Assembly (NCBI GenBank): GCA_019095985.1 | Contig: CM032661.1 | Location: 12,016,074-12,080,073, forward strand | Reading direction: 5' to 3' | DNA length: 64,000 bases | Origin: Streblospio benedicti | Lineage: Eukaryota; Annelida; Polychaeta; Spionida; Spionidae | Shown here: positions 27,459 to 54,210 of the stretch, piece after piece | Layout of the letters: every line of letters starts with the position of its first letter | Position numbering within the stretch: the first letter of the stretch is position 1 | Program-made: the position numbers and the translations under genes | The notes under the pieces: model-generated | Database searches by the model: none | Told to the model about the DNA's origin: nothing | What the model saw: only the letters and a program-made list of their open reading frames with translations

Positions 27459-28386
27459 AGCGGTTGCTGAGCTCTTCAGCAATAGCTGAAAAAATGGTCA
27501 GTTCCATATAGAAGGTACATAGGAATTGTATGTTGGTAAGCATTATTTGCGACATATTTTACACATTTGATTAATTATATTATACTTCATTTAGTTTATA
27601 ATCATTATTATATAGATGTTATATATATTTATATATGTTTTATAAACAATATAGATACTTATTACAAAAAAGTAACATTACTGTCCCAGAATGAATGACA
27701 ATCAATTTAATAAACCCAGAGTTCAAGGTTGGAGACACGTAAAAATAAATACCGGTACACACTTGCTTACCAAACTCTCACCAAACACCTATGCACATGC
27801 TTATCCTTACAACGTTTATTTTGCTATAAATTTATTTCAATTTAAAGCTACATGTGGCACATATATCCATGCATACAAGAGTACATTAGGAAACGCTTAA
27901 CACACTTTTTGTAGAGTAAACACTCGATTATTGATAACTCTGAGGCAGGCATTTGTACTTTATTATTTGTACAGCATGATATACAGTTTGTCATGCATAT
28001 TTTGTTTGGAAAGCTAGCTATTGTGATGGGTACGCTCAATTTAAGTTACGCTGTTCAGATAGCGCATTAAAAAGTCCACTCGTTGTTTTTGCTCAGCCCT
28101 TAGCTATGTTCATTTGAATGCCGGTGACATTTCATAACCTCTTATGGATTGGAAGCTGAACATGATTTTGACGATGAATTCCTTCAAGGATGCTATGTCA
28201 GACTGAACCACATCCCATGGAACGTTTCTTGTTCCTATTCTCAGTCAGCCAGTCAGGAATGCACATTCACTAGTTTTTTTTACTATACTAGCGAGAAAGA
28301 CACAATACAAAAGATGGCTACCCTCTAAACAAATCTATGACCTGATAGTATGACAATTAGCATTGGGACAATCCGCAGAGACAAAT

Positions 28387-28478
28387 ACATAGTCGGTTTT
28401 CACGACTTGATAACTCACACTACCTGTACCAGTCCATGCTCATATCACCTGCGTATATAGCCTCGAGGTGTGACGATG
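28387..28478. repeat. Diverged copy of the 91-bp TIR element seen at 31029
   Basis: Shares GT.GGTTTTCAC, GATAACTCACACT.CCTGTAC, GCGTATATAGCC and GACGATGT with 31029-31119. It lies on the other side of the otopetrin-like gene, so it is an independent insertion and not part of the segmental duplication. Confidence 0.55.
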
Positions 28479-28645
28479 TGGGACAATTATCATTGGGTAC
28501 ATTTGAAGACTGATCCCGCTTCAATATTCGGGACTGTTTGACCTTAGGTTAAGGAATCTAAAGCACTAACCTTATATTGTCATGATCCCCAGCATACACT
28601 CACACCACACCAGCTAACCGGATGTGAACTGTTTGTTAGCTAGTT

Positions 28646-28910
28646 TGATGCAGGCTAGGCAGACATAAAATTGCACTCAGTGACCACAGAGCTGAAATCC
28701 AGGGGCTGAAATCCTCTCTGCGCACCAGCGATGGTTTGCTCCATTAAATTATAGTTGTAAATCCTGACGAGTACAACTGCATTTAGTGTGAATGTGTTTT
28801 TGCTTTTAAACGAATCATTATAGTTTACACCAGCATACACAACTGCCAAAGCAATAATGTATTCCTTTTCTGTCACCCCACCGGTAATGGCTGTTTTGGA
28901 TGGCATGACG
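28646..28910 (-). other. Short open frame of unknown status upstream of otopetrin copy A
   Basis: An open frame of about 84 codons from the ATG near 28906 (MPSKTAITGGVTEKEYIIA...). No recognised domain. It has no clear counterpart in duplicated unit B, so I do not treat it as a gene; it may be part of the noncoding upstream region of the otopetrin-like gene. Confidence 0.15.
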
Positions 28911-29258
28911 TAATCTACCACCACTCACTCTCGCTTACTTTAATTTTATGATGAGCACAGTGACCAAAGTTCCAATGGACGCTTTTGACTGCGACTGTAC
29001 GCGGTAAATTTGAAGTGTGTTTATCTTAGTGGTTAGAGTGGTTACAATTTTGCTGGGTATTTGAAAACTTGACTGGAAAACTTTGGCTGGTAATAAAGAT
29101 ACAACCGAAGATACACGCAGTTAACCTTAAAACATTGATGTTTACTCGCACATTTGTACAAGATGTTTGATAATTTGACAATTTTACATCGACTATAGAT
29201 TCGTGGTTCAACTCAAAAGTGTGTGCAGTGAAGACAGTATGAAGAGTTTTTAAACAGG

Positions 29259-29308
29259 TTTATTTTCGTCTGTTCACAGCTGCCAGTCCTCATCATTGAT
29301 AGTTCCTG
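29259..29308 (-). pseudogene. Relic of the 3' end of a carboxylesterase gene
   Basis: On the minus strand this reads a short peptide ending NDEDWQL then TGA, then CTGTGAACAGACGAAAATAAA. The intact esterase at 34853 ends GDEYWDL TGA, then CTGTGAACAGACAACAATAAA. Stop codon, spacer and AATAAA (29259-29264) line up. Upstream (toward 29310) the similarity ends in a G-run, so only the last dozen or so codons and the poly(A) region survive. It shows that the duplicated unit once carried, or was cut through, the neighbouring esterase. Confidence 0.7.
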
Positions 29309-30113
29309 GTGAGGGGGGGGGGGGCGGGCTTCGTGGCCTTAAGCACCGCCCCCGGGGGCACTAATCTAGATAGTGTGCAGGGGTGTTGGTGGGTGTGGGT
29401 GGGTGTGCTCCACCGGACATTTAATTTTCCAGTCTGAAGAAAACGTGTCTTATTTCAATGAGTCAGTATGTATTGTGTTCATATTTACCTATTCATATAT
29501 CTATACATTGTGTATATACTTAATACTTAAAAGCAGGTTCTTACTTGATTGAAATAAACCTAACCATTTGATCAAATACCGAAATTTGTTGATGTTAGTA
29601 CAATTCAAAACATGTTGAACCTCAGGAATTATATTCATGGCGCATCATATTTCAAAGCTAAATTGGACCTATCAAGTGCTGATTTTCGCTACTTCATTGG
29701 GTCATGATGTGCTGATTAAAATGTATTAAGTGCTCCCTCCCCGCCCCCAGCCACGCGGTCTGAAGGCCTTCCCTCACGCACCATAAACCTACCCTCTTTC
29801 TTATTTTTTGTAAGTGCCCCGTTCCACCCAAAATACTCTCAGGTCCTATTCTTCTCTCAAGTCAAGCCCCCACCGTACCTTCTTTCAAACCTACCCCTCC
29901 AGCCATATAATACTCACAAGCCCTGCCTTCTCTCAAGCCAAGGCCCCAACCCCATAGGCTATAATCTCACAAGCCCCCGTCTCCTGTCAAGGTTTGCCCT
30001 CTCTCCATGAAGCCAAGCTCCACTCCTCCCAAGCCACCCTCCCCCTCTCTCTCTCTCTCCTCTCCTTCTGTGAAGCCAAGCTCCTCTCCCTCCCAAGCCA
30101 CATCTCCTACAAG

Positions 30114-30156
<43 letters not shown>

Positions 30157-30594
30157 CTACTCCTTCTGACCCCAGGCGTATACTCACAAGACCCTCCCCA
30201 GCAATCATTTTCTCAAGCCAAGCCCCCCTCCGAGCCATATGCTCACAAGCCCCGCCAGCCCAACGCCCATTCTCTGAAGCTCTGACCATGTATTAAGCCC
30301 CCTCCCCAAATACGCTCACAAGCTACGGCCATCTCTCAAGCTCTCAAGCACACTCCCTGCCATATACTCACAAGTCCCACCCTCATTCTCTCAGTCCCTA
30401 ATGAAAATATATAATTTTTTATTTCATTTTGAAATTGCTGTTCTTGTTCTTGTGTTGCAATCTTCATATTCTACCCCGTTGAGTCTTCAAAATCCCCATC
30501 CACGGGTTCCCGCCCCCCAAAACAAACATTTCAAGCACTGCCCCCTGGATCCATCACTGCTCATTGTAATTGTAAGTGCTAGGATAAGATTCTA
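29309..30594. repeat. Spacer with degenerate minisatellite and CT microsatellite
   Basis: Lies between the two duplicated units. From about 29830 to 30390 it is a C-rich, imperfect tandem repeat of phrases like ATACTCACAAGCCC and TCTCAAGCCAAG, with a pure (CT)n run at about 30117-30152. Open frames here (92-100 codons) are proline/serine-rich products of the repeat, not genes. A G-run marks the unit A border. Confidence 0.65.
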
Positions 30595-31028
30595 AGCAAG
30601 CTTACAAGTAGAATCACGGTATTGCTATTAATATATAGGACAACTTTTATACAAAAACCAAAGGAGCAACATAGCTGGACCGTCCTAGAATCAACTGAAA
30701 TGACAATTGGGACACTAACTCCACCTCCTCCCAAATCTGAGACAAATTATTCCAGGTTCACAATGAAAGCTAATGAAGGAAATAAAGTGAACGCACATCA
30801 TTTGATATATTTTTATATACATTATTTTTAGTCAATAATTCCATGAATATATTTCTTGTCATGGAATGAAATGAAACAATTATTACATGCAATAAGTACA
30901 ACCATGGTAGTATAAATACATTTATATTTACAGTACGATTAAAACTGCTTTTGTAGTCAGCATACAATAATGCTAAACAAAGATTACATATTATACAATA
31001 TTCAATAAGTAAACAAGCCTATTACATA

Positions 31029-31119
31029 CATCGTCAGTTTTCACAGGTTGATCACTCACACTGCCTTTACAAGTCATTGTTCATACCAACTGCGTATATA
31101 GCCGTGAGATCCGACGATG
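31029..31119. repeat. 91-bp TIR element with 9-bp target-site duplication
   Basis: The ends CATCGTC and GACGATG are inverted copies. The element is flanked on both sides by the exact 9-mer TATTACATA (31020-31028 and 31120-31128). A 9-bp duplication is typical of Mutator-like and close to the 8 bp of hAT elements. Too short to code for anything, so a MITE. Confidence 0.75.
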
Positions 31120-31450
31120 TATTACATATGGCAATTAGTTAAATACTAAAAAAAAAGAACATGTATGATGTTTGATGATAAAGTGTTTTTCATATTTCAG
31201 TGATATGGATATTACAAAAGATGAAAGAGTTTTGGAAGGACAAACTGCTTATCAAAGAACTTTTAACAAAATATTTAAAAAACGCTTGAACAAAATTAAT
31301 CAAATAAAGAATAAAATGACTGAGTGACTTTACATTTGAACTATAATCTCAGCACTTGTATTTGAATGTACAAAAGACATCAAGCCAAACCAATGTACAT
31401 GTTACGAACATATTTCATCATTAGTTTGGTCTCTCATGTAACCCGTCTTG

Positions 31451-33069
31451 TCATTTCAGAAGGTCTGACTCATGCTGCAGCTTTCGTTTAATATGCAACA
31501 GTTCGAAGAAAGAAAAGTACCTGTAATAGATACCAACAGGCATAAACAGGTAGATGAAGTGCTTGAACCACAAGTGCAAGTTGTTATAGTCAGCATTAAA
31601 AGGACGGTGCAATTTAAAATCAACTTCTAACACAGATACCAGAATCCATCTGGAAAAATTATAAGCAGCTAGGAATTCTAACGGGCGTAGCACCTTTTCA
31701 TCAATCTTATCAAACTCTGCCTTTCCATAGTGTATGACAAACGCTTGCACTCCATAATGAAGAACTATGAGAATATTTTCTATTAAGATCGGGATATTGA
31801 CCATTAAAGTGGGGACCCCCTCTGCCATATGTGCTACATCAATGAGGACTTCGATGCCGTTCATCAAAATCATACTGAAAACAGCAGCTATCAATATCAC
31901 ATCAACCGCAGTGAAACCGTATGAGATCCGTACAGCAGTTTTTTTATAAAGGACAAGCACATAAGAGAGCAAATCATTGATGGAATGCGGCTAAACAGTA
32001 TCCTGCTCCACAGTATTGTAACACTAATCACAATATTGAATATGTCACTTGTGTAACTACTTTTGTGGCTTTCATAAAACAATATGTACCACTTAACATA
32101 GACAAATTCTACAACCATTATCATAATCGCGCACTGCCATGGTTCTATGCCGGTAAAAATCTCGTTTACATAGTTGAAGATTGGTTTAAAAGAATGCAGT
32201 ATATGTTGTTGATCCTCCTGAGCATGCTCACCTGCATTATGCTCATCTCTTCTATTGTTCATGGGTGCTGGTGCTGAATTTGATAATTGTGTACGTTCCA
32301 TGAACCAGATCTTCGACAGAATTTCCACAGCCACTAAAGCAAATTCCATGCTCATGGGATAGTAAATACTAATGAGAGAGCTGCTAATGTACAAATCTAC
32401 TACAGTTGAATGGTTTTCACATGCACTTTGAATGTTCTTGAACTCCCCCAGCGGTTTATAGAACTGCACGATTCCAGTTTCCTGGCCATACGTGTAGAGA
32501 CCATGTCCTATATTGGCAAAAATTACTGTAAGAAACCACCAAGATGTGCCGTTGTCTGATAGAGTCACAGTAGAACTATCCAATTTCACTAGTTTGCAAA
32601 CAGAGAGTATAATAAACCAACTCTCCAGGATGATCTCAAACATCCATAGCATCTCATATCCAACACTGTAATTAGATGTTTCACTGCAATTGGGTTGTGT
32701 ATACATTTCATGCTCACCAGACACAGCATCAAAGAGAATGATGACTACACATTGCAGTATGTTCAGTAAGCTCAGTAAATTAGTACTTATAATGAACACA
32801 CCAAATATTACAAGTGCAGCCGACTTGGAAGAATGCACTAAGAAGTCTTCAATGCTGGTTGAAGCTTTCTGTCTGCTTTTATACTTTAGATGCTTGTCTA
32901 AATTTAGCAGTCCATATATGCCAAGCAGTAGCAGCAAAGATGAGTTGCATTTTGACATGAAAGAGCCTACTGAGGTGGGTGCGAGAGCCGGAGTGATCAT
33001 CACTATGAAGGCGACTGGAAAGAGGCAGACGAATGGAACAACCTTTTCAAAACTTATGTTGCAGTCCAT
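31451..33069 (-). pseudogene. Otopetrin-like gene, copy B, with a single frameshift
   Basis: Tandem paralogue of the gene at 25794-27458, near-identical over long runs. It starts at the ATG at 33069 (MDCNISFEKV...) and stays open for 390 codons to 31897. The homologous C-terminal part continues in another frame to the stop at 31451 (end ...RKLQHESDLLK). The switch is at the run of seven T on the plus strand, 31939-31945: copy A has TTTTTTTGATAAAG, copy B TTTTTTTATAAAG, one base fewer. No second break is visible, and the region after the shift is as well conserved as the region before it. It may therefore be a young pseudogene, an allele, a sequencing error in the homopolymer, or a gene read by slippage on A_AAA_AAA. 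It lacks the acidic loop repeat of copy A and has one codon less near the break. Confidence 0.75.
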
Positions 33070-34837
33070 AATAGACGTAGGTTAGGTTCTCATCGATAGC
33101 TGGAAATGAATGACTATCAATATGATAAAACGACAGATATGTAAAAATAGATATGTAAAAAAACAAACTACGTTACGTACCACAATTATTGCATTCTCGC
33201 TACTTATAGATCAAGACTATCATGGATCACCAAGTACATACTTGGACAAGTTTTATATCCATAAAACGTTTATTTTTACTATAGTTTTAATTTAAGTCTG
33301 GATGTAGTGCACGTACAGAGCCACGCACACACGAATGCATTAGGAAACATTAACACACTTTTTGTAGAGTAAACACTTGAAGATTGATAACTCCAGGTAT
33401 CATTTATTATTTGCACAGTCATCCCCGAACGTTTGCTGCTATAGATGAGAAAAAAAAACAATAAATGGAAAAGACAACTCTACCCTTTAAACACATCTAT
33501 GACCTAACAATTAGCACTTCCAGACAGTTTCGGCTTCAATATTTGGGACTCTCGAGAGTCCCATCATACACACACACCAGCGATACCGCCTTGGTCACAA
33601 TCAGATGACATTCATCATACTCTTGTCGCGTGCAAATTTTGTGTTCCAAGACCTGCACATTTGTACTGTTTATCATCTCAGGATGGCACCATATAATTCA
33701 CAGTCATAAAAGCATTGGTTATTATCTTATCAAAACCAAAACCATTAATGGTTTTGTTTTTGTTTTGTTTTTCCATGCGCACATTTTTATGGTGAGAAGA
33801 ACCACCTACAACCATAATAGTATATCTTAGTAATTGAAAATATGTGATATGCAGGTATCAACTCCTAACTTGTTTTGCTTTTTGTACCATCCTTAGACGC
33901 CTGAATAATGTTGATAATTTGTGAATGCCTTGGTATTATTTCACGGAGGGATTAGAATTTAATAATTTGTTGAGATTTTACCCCCCAAATATTTCGAATC
34001 AAATAAATATTTAGATCTGTAGAAATTTATGTCACAGATGTCAATAAGCACTATTTATGGAGATTTATTTTATAATTATCATTCTGTATTATAAATCTTA
34101 CCAAAAATCTATTTCTTTCTTCAATTGACCATTATCCAAATAATTTTATAATTTTGTTTGTCTAGTTGTGCACTTCAACCCCGTATAGTAATCACGAAAT
34201 TAACGTGCATAGAAATGATAAAAAAATAGCTGTTTTATAAGTCAAAATGTATATATTATTTTAAAATAATGACATTATACATGTCTTGATGAAATTCATT
34301 TTTTACCCTCAAAATGTCATCTGATTGTGACCAATTATCAATTCTGATGAGTACAAATGAATAAAGTTTGCATATATACGTACCTTTTGCTGCACACAGA
34401 TGACTCTATGGCCTACACCTCAGCAGGTTGTAACTCCCAAAGCAAGCAATATTGTGTTTTTTGCAGTAACTTCCCACGCCGTGTCTGTTGAAGATAATCG
34501 GTCCATCTTCTAGTCATCTCTATTGTCTGCCACCGTCGATTTCACGGCTTTATATTTAACGCTATTGAGCAGTTAGAGTCCTAAGTCAGCATTCAGGTTG
34601 TTTATCATAAAGTGCTTAGTGGTTAGAGGGGTTAAACTTTTTGCTGGGTATATAAAAACTTAGGCATTGTTTGGCTGGTTATACAAATACACGTGATTAC
34701 CTCAAAACATTATTGTTTACGTGTACATCTACACAAGATGTTTGATCATTTGACCCTTTTTTACATAGTGGGCATTAATGCATTTTCAACACAAAAGTGT
34801 GTGCAGCGAAGACAGCATGAAGAGAGTTTTAAACAAG

Positions 34838-34843
34838 TTTATT
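34838..34843 (-). terminator. Poly(A) signal AATAAA of the esterase gene
   Basis: AATAAA on the minus strand 10 nt after the esterase stop codon (34853-34855). The same arrangement is preserved in the relic at 29259-29276. Confidence 0.65.
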
Positions 34844-34852
34844 GTTGTCTGT

Positions 34853-45788
<10,936 letters not shown>

Positions 45789-45975
45789 GTTGGGTGTCGT
45801 CTGCGCTCGACACAAGACTGAGCGACCCCAAGCGGCATCCACAGGAAATAGCCTTATCTACGTGATAACGCGAGAATCAACTGTTATGAAAGACTCGCCA
45901 CGTGGACTGTTACCGTTGTCGTCTGTTATCAGTGATTAGGACACTCATTTTACTCATTTTGGGGTTATATATAGG
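45789..45975 (-). promoter_or_regulatory. Putative core promoter and 5' UTR of the esterase gene
   Basis: On the minus strand CCCTATATATAACCCC puts a TATA box at about 45966-45973, roughly 180 bp upstream of the start ATG (45788). Initiation would be expected about 30 bp downstream, near 45940. Between TATA box and ATG are three GATA-type motifs: CTGATAACA (around 45926), GTTATCACG (around 45865) and AGATAAGG (around 45855). Only the motifs are seen; function is inferred. Confidence 0.45.
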
Positions 45976-46129
45976 GTGTTTTACCCGAGATGTTATGTAT
46001 ACAGGCCTATGATATTGGTTGGCCGAATGTGGACCAATGAGCAGTCAGCAAGGTTGTTTCGCAGGTTGTTTCCGTGAACTAGGAGTGTAGAAGGCAAGTG
46101 CAGTTTGACAACCACGGATTGCGGGGCTA

Positions 46130-46245
46130 AAGAGAGTGGAACCCCGCCATTTTAACAACCCCACGGTCTCATTTGACTACAGTGAGTGGCTTTAGCGCGA
46201 CTCGAACTCGCGATCCCATTGTTATGAGACCAGAATGGTACTATC
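46130..46245 (-). repeat. tRNA-derived SINE-like fragment
   Basis: On the minus strand GGATCGCGAGTTCGAGTCGC resembles a tRNA T-arm / polymerase III B box and is followed by TAAAGCCACTCACTG, the phrase shared with 36850-37045. No complete cloverleaf. Confidence 0.4.
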
Positions 46246-46534
46246 ATTTCAAGCGGCGAACTGCTAAAAGGTTACATGCGGACATGTAAAAGAATAACGC
46301 GAAAAATACATTTTCAATGCTCAGCGAACACATGTTAAAGCCCGGTCTCAAATAAAGCTCACTTTTTAAAGATTCATAACACTTTCTTAAGACCATTCAA
46401 TCAATATTAAATAGCATACAATGTCCTAAATTATTTCATTAGTTGTGTTTGTTAGCAGTAGGCTCCAATAGTTTCCCGTTACGGTCTTCACGGCCGTTCC
46501 ATAAGGCTTTTGGCGCCTACTGTGCATCCGTGGC

Positions 46535-46720
46535 CGAATGCATTAGGGGGGTTGGACTCGTGACTGGAGGTTCGTGGATTCGATCCCCAGTCGGGTTTAG
46601 TGATCGCTGTTGAACAAACTAATTCCTAATAAGTTGCACACCGCTGCCTGGTAGCCTACCTACACATTGCGTAGGCATAGGTCAGACGTGTAACCGCTAA
46701 CGTGAGTGATAAGCACATTT
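46535..46720 (+). repeat. tRNA-derived SINE-like element with A and B box
   Basis: GTGGCCGAATGCATTAGG resembles an A box (D-arm) and GTGGATTCGATCCCC a B box about 45 bp later, the spacing of a tRNA head. The anticodon stem does not pair properly, so it is not a functional tRNA. A tRNA-unrelated body of about 120 bp follows. Confidence 0.5.
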
Positions 46721-48444
46721 GCTCTATGGTTGCATGTGCTATACTGTTGTATGCTGTAGATAGATGTTAAGTCGCTAAAGCTAGACAAACCGTGAATTGC
46801 ATTTTACTCTCACAGAACTGCACCAAGTTTCGCGTGATACATATTTACAATATTTTTTTTTACAATCTTTGCTGAGGTCACTTTCCCCAAATAAACACCA
46901 CCAGGATTTCAAACGAATTATGTCATAACCAAAGAAAGAAATATGTAATTTAGGAAGTACAAGTGCGAAAACCCAATGCATGTAGGAAACACAAGTACAT
47001 AGATCTATAACAATGCACTGGAAATCAACCTGGCATGAATTCGTGAGTCTAAAAAAACACAATTATTGGAATATTCTGTGGTATGCATGATAAAGGCTAG
47101 TGAAGGCGTTCACCTGTGTTGACAAAACCTCTAACAAAGGCTGTCTGTGAATCATGTCACGGGTTGAAAATAACACAGGTGTAGCAAGTATCGTCAATGT
47201 AAACAAGTGACTGAGGAATACTTATCTAACTGTCTCATTGTAATGACACTCTTAAAGTCGTGTCTATGACAATGCCCTTAACCGACAAATAATAATGTGT
47301 GCTACGTCATAAGTGTGACTTCTGATTTTCAAAGTATAGTTGTTGATTAGATTTTTCAAACCTGCGAGGGTAATCGACGTGGAGTGTGGATATACGTTAT
47401 TGAGTTATATTCTAAGAGCTAGTGGATTATAAGAAACTATAAAGGTAAACTATACAGTTTATTTTAAATATTTAACGACTGACATTGTGCGTGGTGGTGG
47501 TAGCAAGGGATGATTAATTAGTATTATGAACGGTTAAAGTATGTGATTGTGTTTCATACAAATATAACTATTAATATGGTTTTGGCACTATCATAACGCT
47601 AGGGCCATTTACAGCTCACACACTGCTCACTTTTCGTCATCATAAACCAACACTTGTCATCAATAGTACCAATAATCTAACTGTATATTATGCTCAGTAA
47701 TAGTTTACAATGATATTGCTAGCATTTGCAAATATGTATACTGCCATAAAATACTACCAGAAAGCAATAGCATGCTTTAAAATATACCCCGAAGCTATGG
47801 ATTGTCCTTCGTATTCATGTTTGTCCATTAGAGTGAAACGAAATACTTAATTACATTTGACCCTTGGAGTCCACTGCATGGCCCCTGTGTGTCACTGTGG
47901 GCATGTTATATTTATCTGAAAACACGTGGTTTTGCTCTAGAGGGTTCCATTCCACACTGTTCCAGATTTGACATGCGTTTTTCACGTTATAGTCGAGTAA
48001 ACATGCCCACAAAAATGGGGGAGGAGCAAAACATGAGGGGATTTGGAATACCCCCCCCCCCCCCATCCCTTATACAAGTGTCACAAAATGAATAACCTTA
48101 ATTGTTTTGAAACATAATCAACCGCTCTACAACGTAATTCTACCAGCCATTTAAAAATGATCGTCATATATGTTTCGTGCTTATTTTTATTCAATACACA
48201 AGTGATTGGCAATAACCTGTCATTCAAACCCCCTGTTTATGCCGGAAGTTTTTTCTCCTTCTCAAAGAGAAGAACAGGAGCAGAAACATTCAGTCTAGTT
48301 AAACATGTTTCTGTACGGCCTACATTTGCTGGTGTAACACCCCCCCCCCCCCAAATGCACCCCCTACCCCCTCTCATTCTTACAGTGTACAGTTTGTCAT
48401 GTATCAATTCAAATTCTCACATCTCACATAACGTCCCCTGCCAG

Positions 48445-54210
<5,766 letters not shown>

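Larger units (their letters stand above)
24950..29308. repeat. Segmental duplication, unit A (otopetrin-like gene plus esterase tail)
   Basis: The stretch from about 24950 to 29308 aligns by eye, in order, with 30595-34870. It begins with TACAAGTAGAAT.ACGGTATTGCT and AGAATCAACTGAA.TGACA. It continues through the whole otopetrin-like gene and a shared block with GTAGAGTAAACACT, and ends with AAAAGTGTGTGCAG.GAAGACAG and the last codons of the esterase gene. Noncoding parts differ more than coding parts. The homology stops at a G-run at about 29310. Confidence 0.8.
45976..48444. other. Divergent intergenic region between the esterase and the plus-strand secreted-protein gene
   Basis: Holds two SINE-like repeats (46130, 46535), homopolymer C-runs at 48050-48063 and 48340-48351, and no convincing exon. 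Promoters for both flanking genes should lie here. An open frame runs from 48157 into the start of the plus-strand gene but is AT-rich and repeat-like before 48445. Confidence 0.5.

Noticed and set aside
26116-27489. Plus-strand open frames over the otopetrin-like gene (97-137 codons)
   Set aside because: Antisense shadows of the minus-strand coding region; equivalent shadows occur over copy B.
29967-30296. Ser/Pro/Leu-rich and Glu/Arg-rich frames of 60-100 codons
   Set aside because: They are translations of the CT microsatellite and C-rich minisatellite.
46535-46610. Possible functional tRNA gene
   Set aside because: A- and B-box-like sequences exist, but the anticodon and acceptor stems do not pair; better explained as a SINE head.
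48157-48444. Upstream in-frame extension of the secreted-protein gene
   Set aside because: The frame is open, but AT-rich, interrupted by a C-run, and would bury a clean signal peptide that begins at the ATG at 48445.
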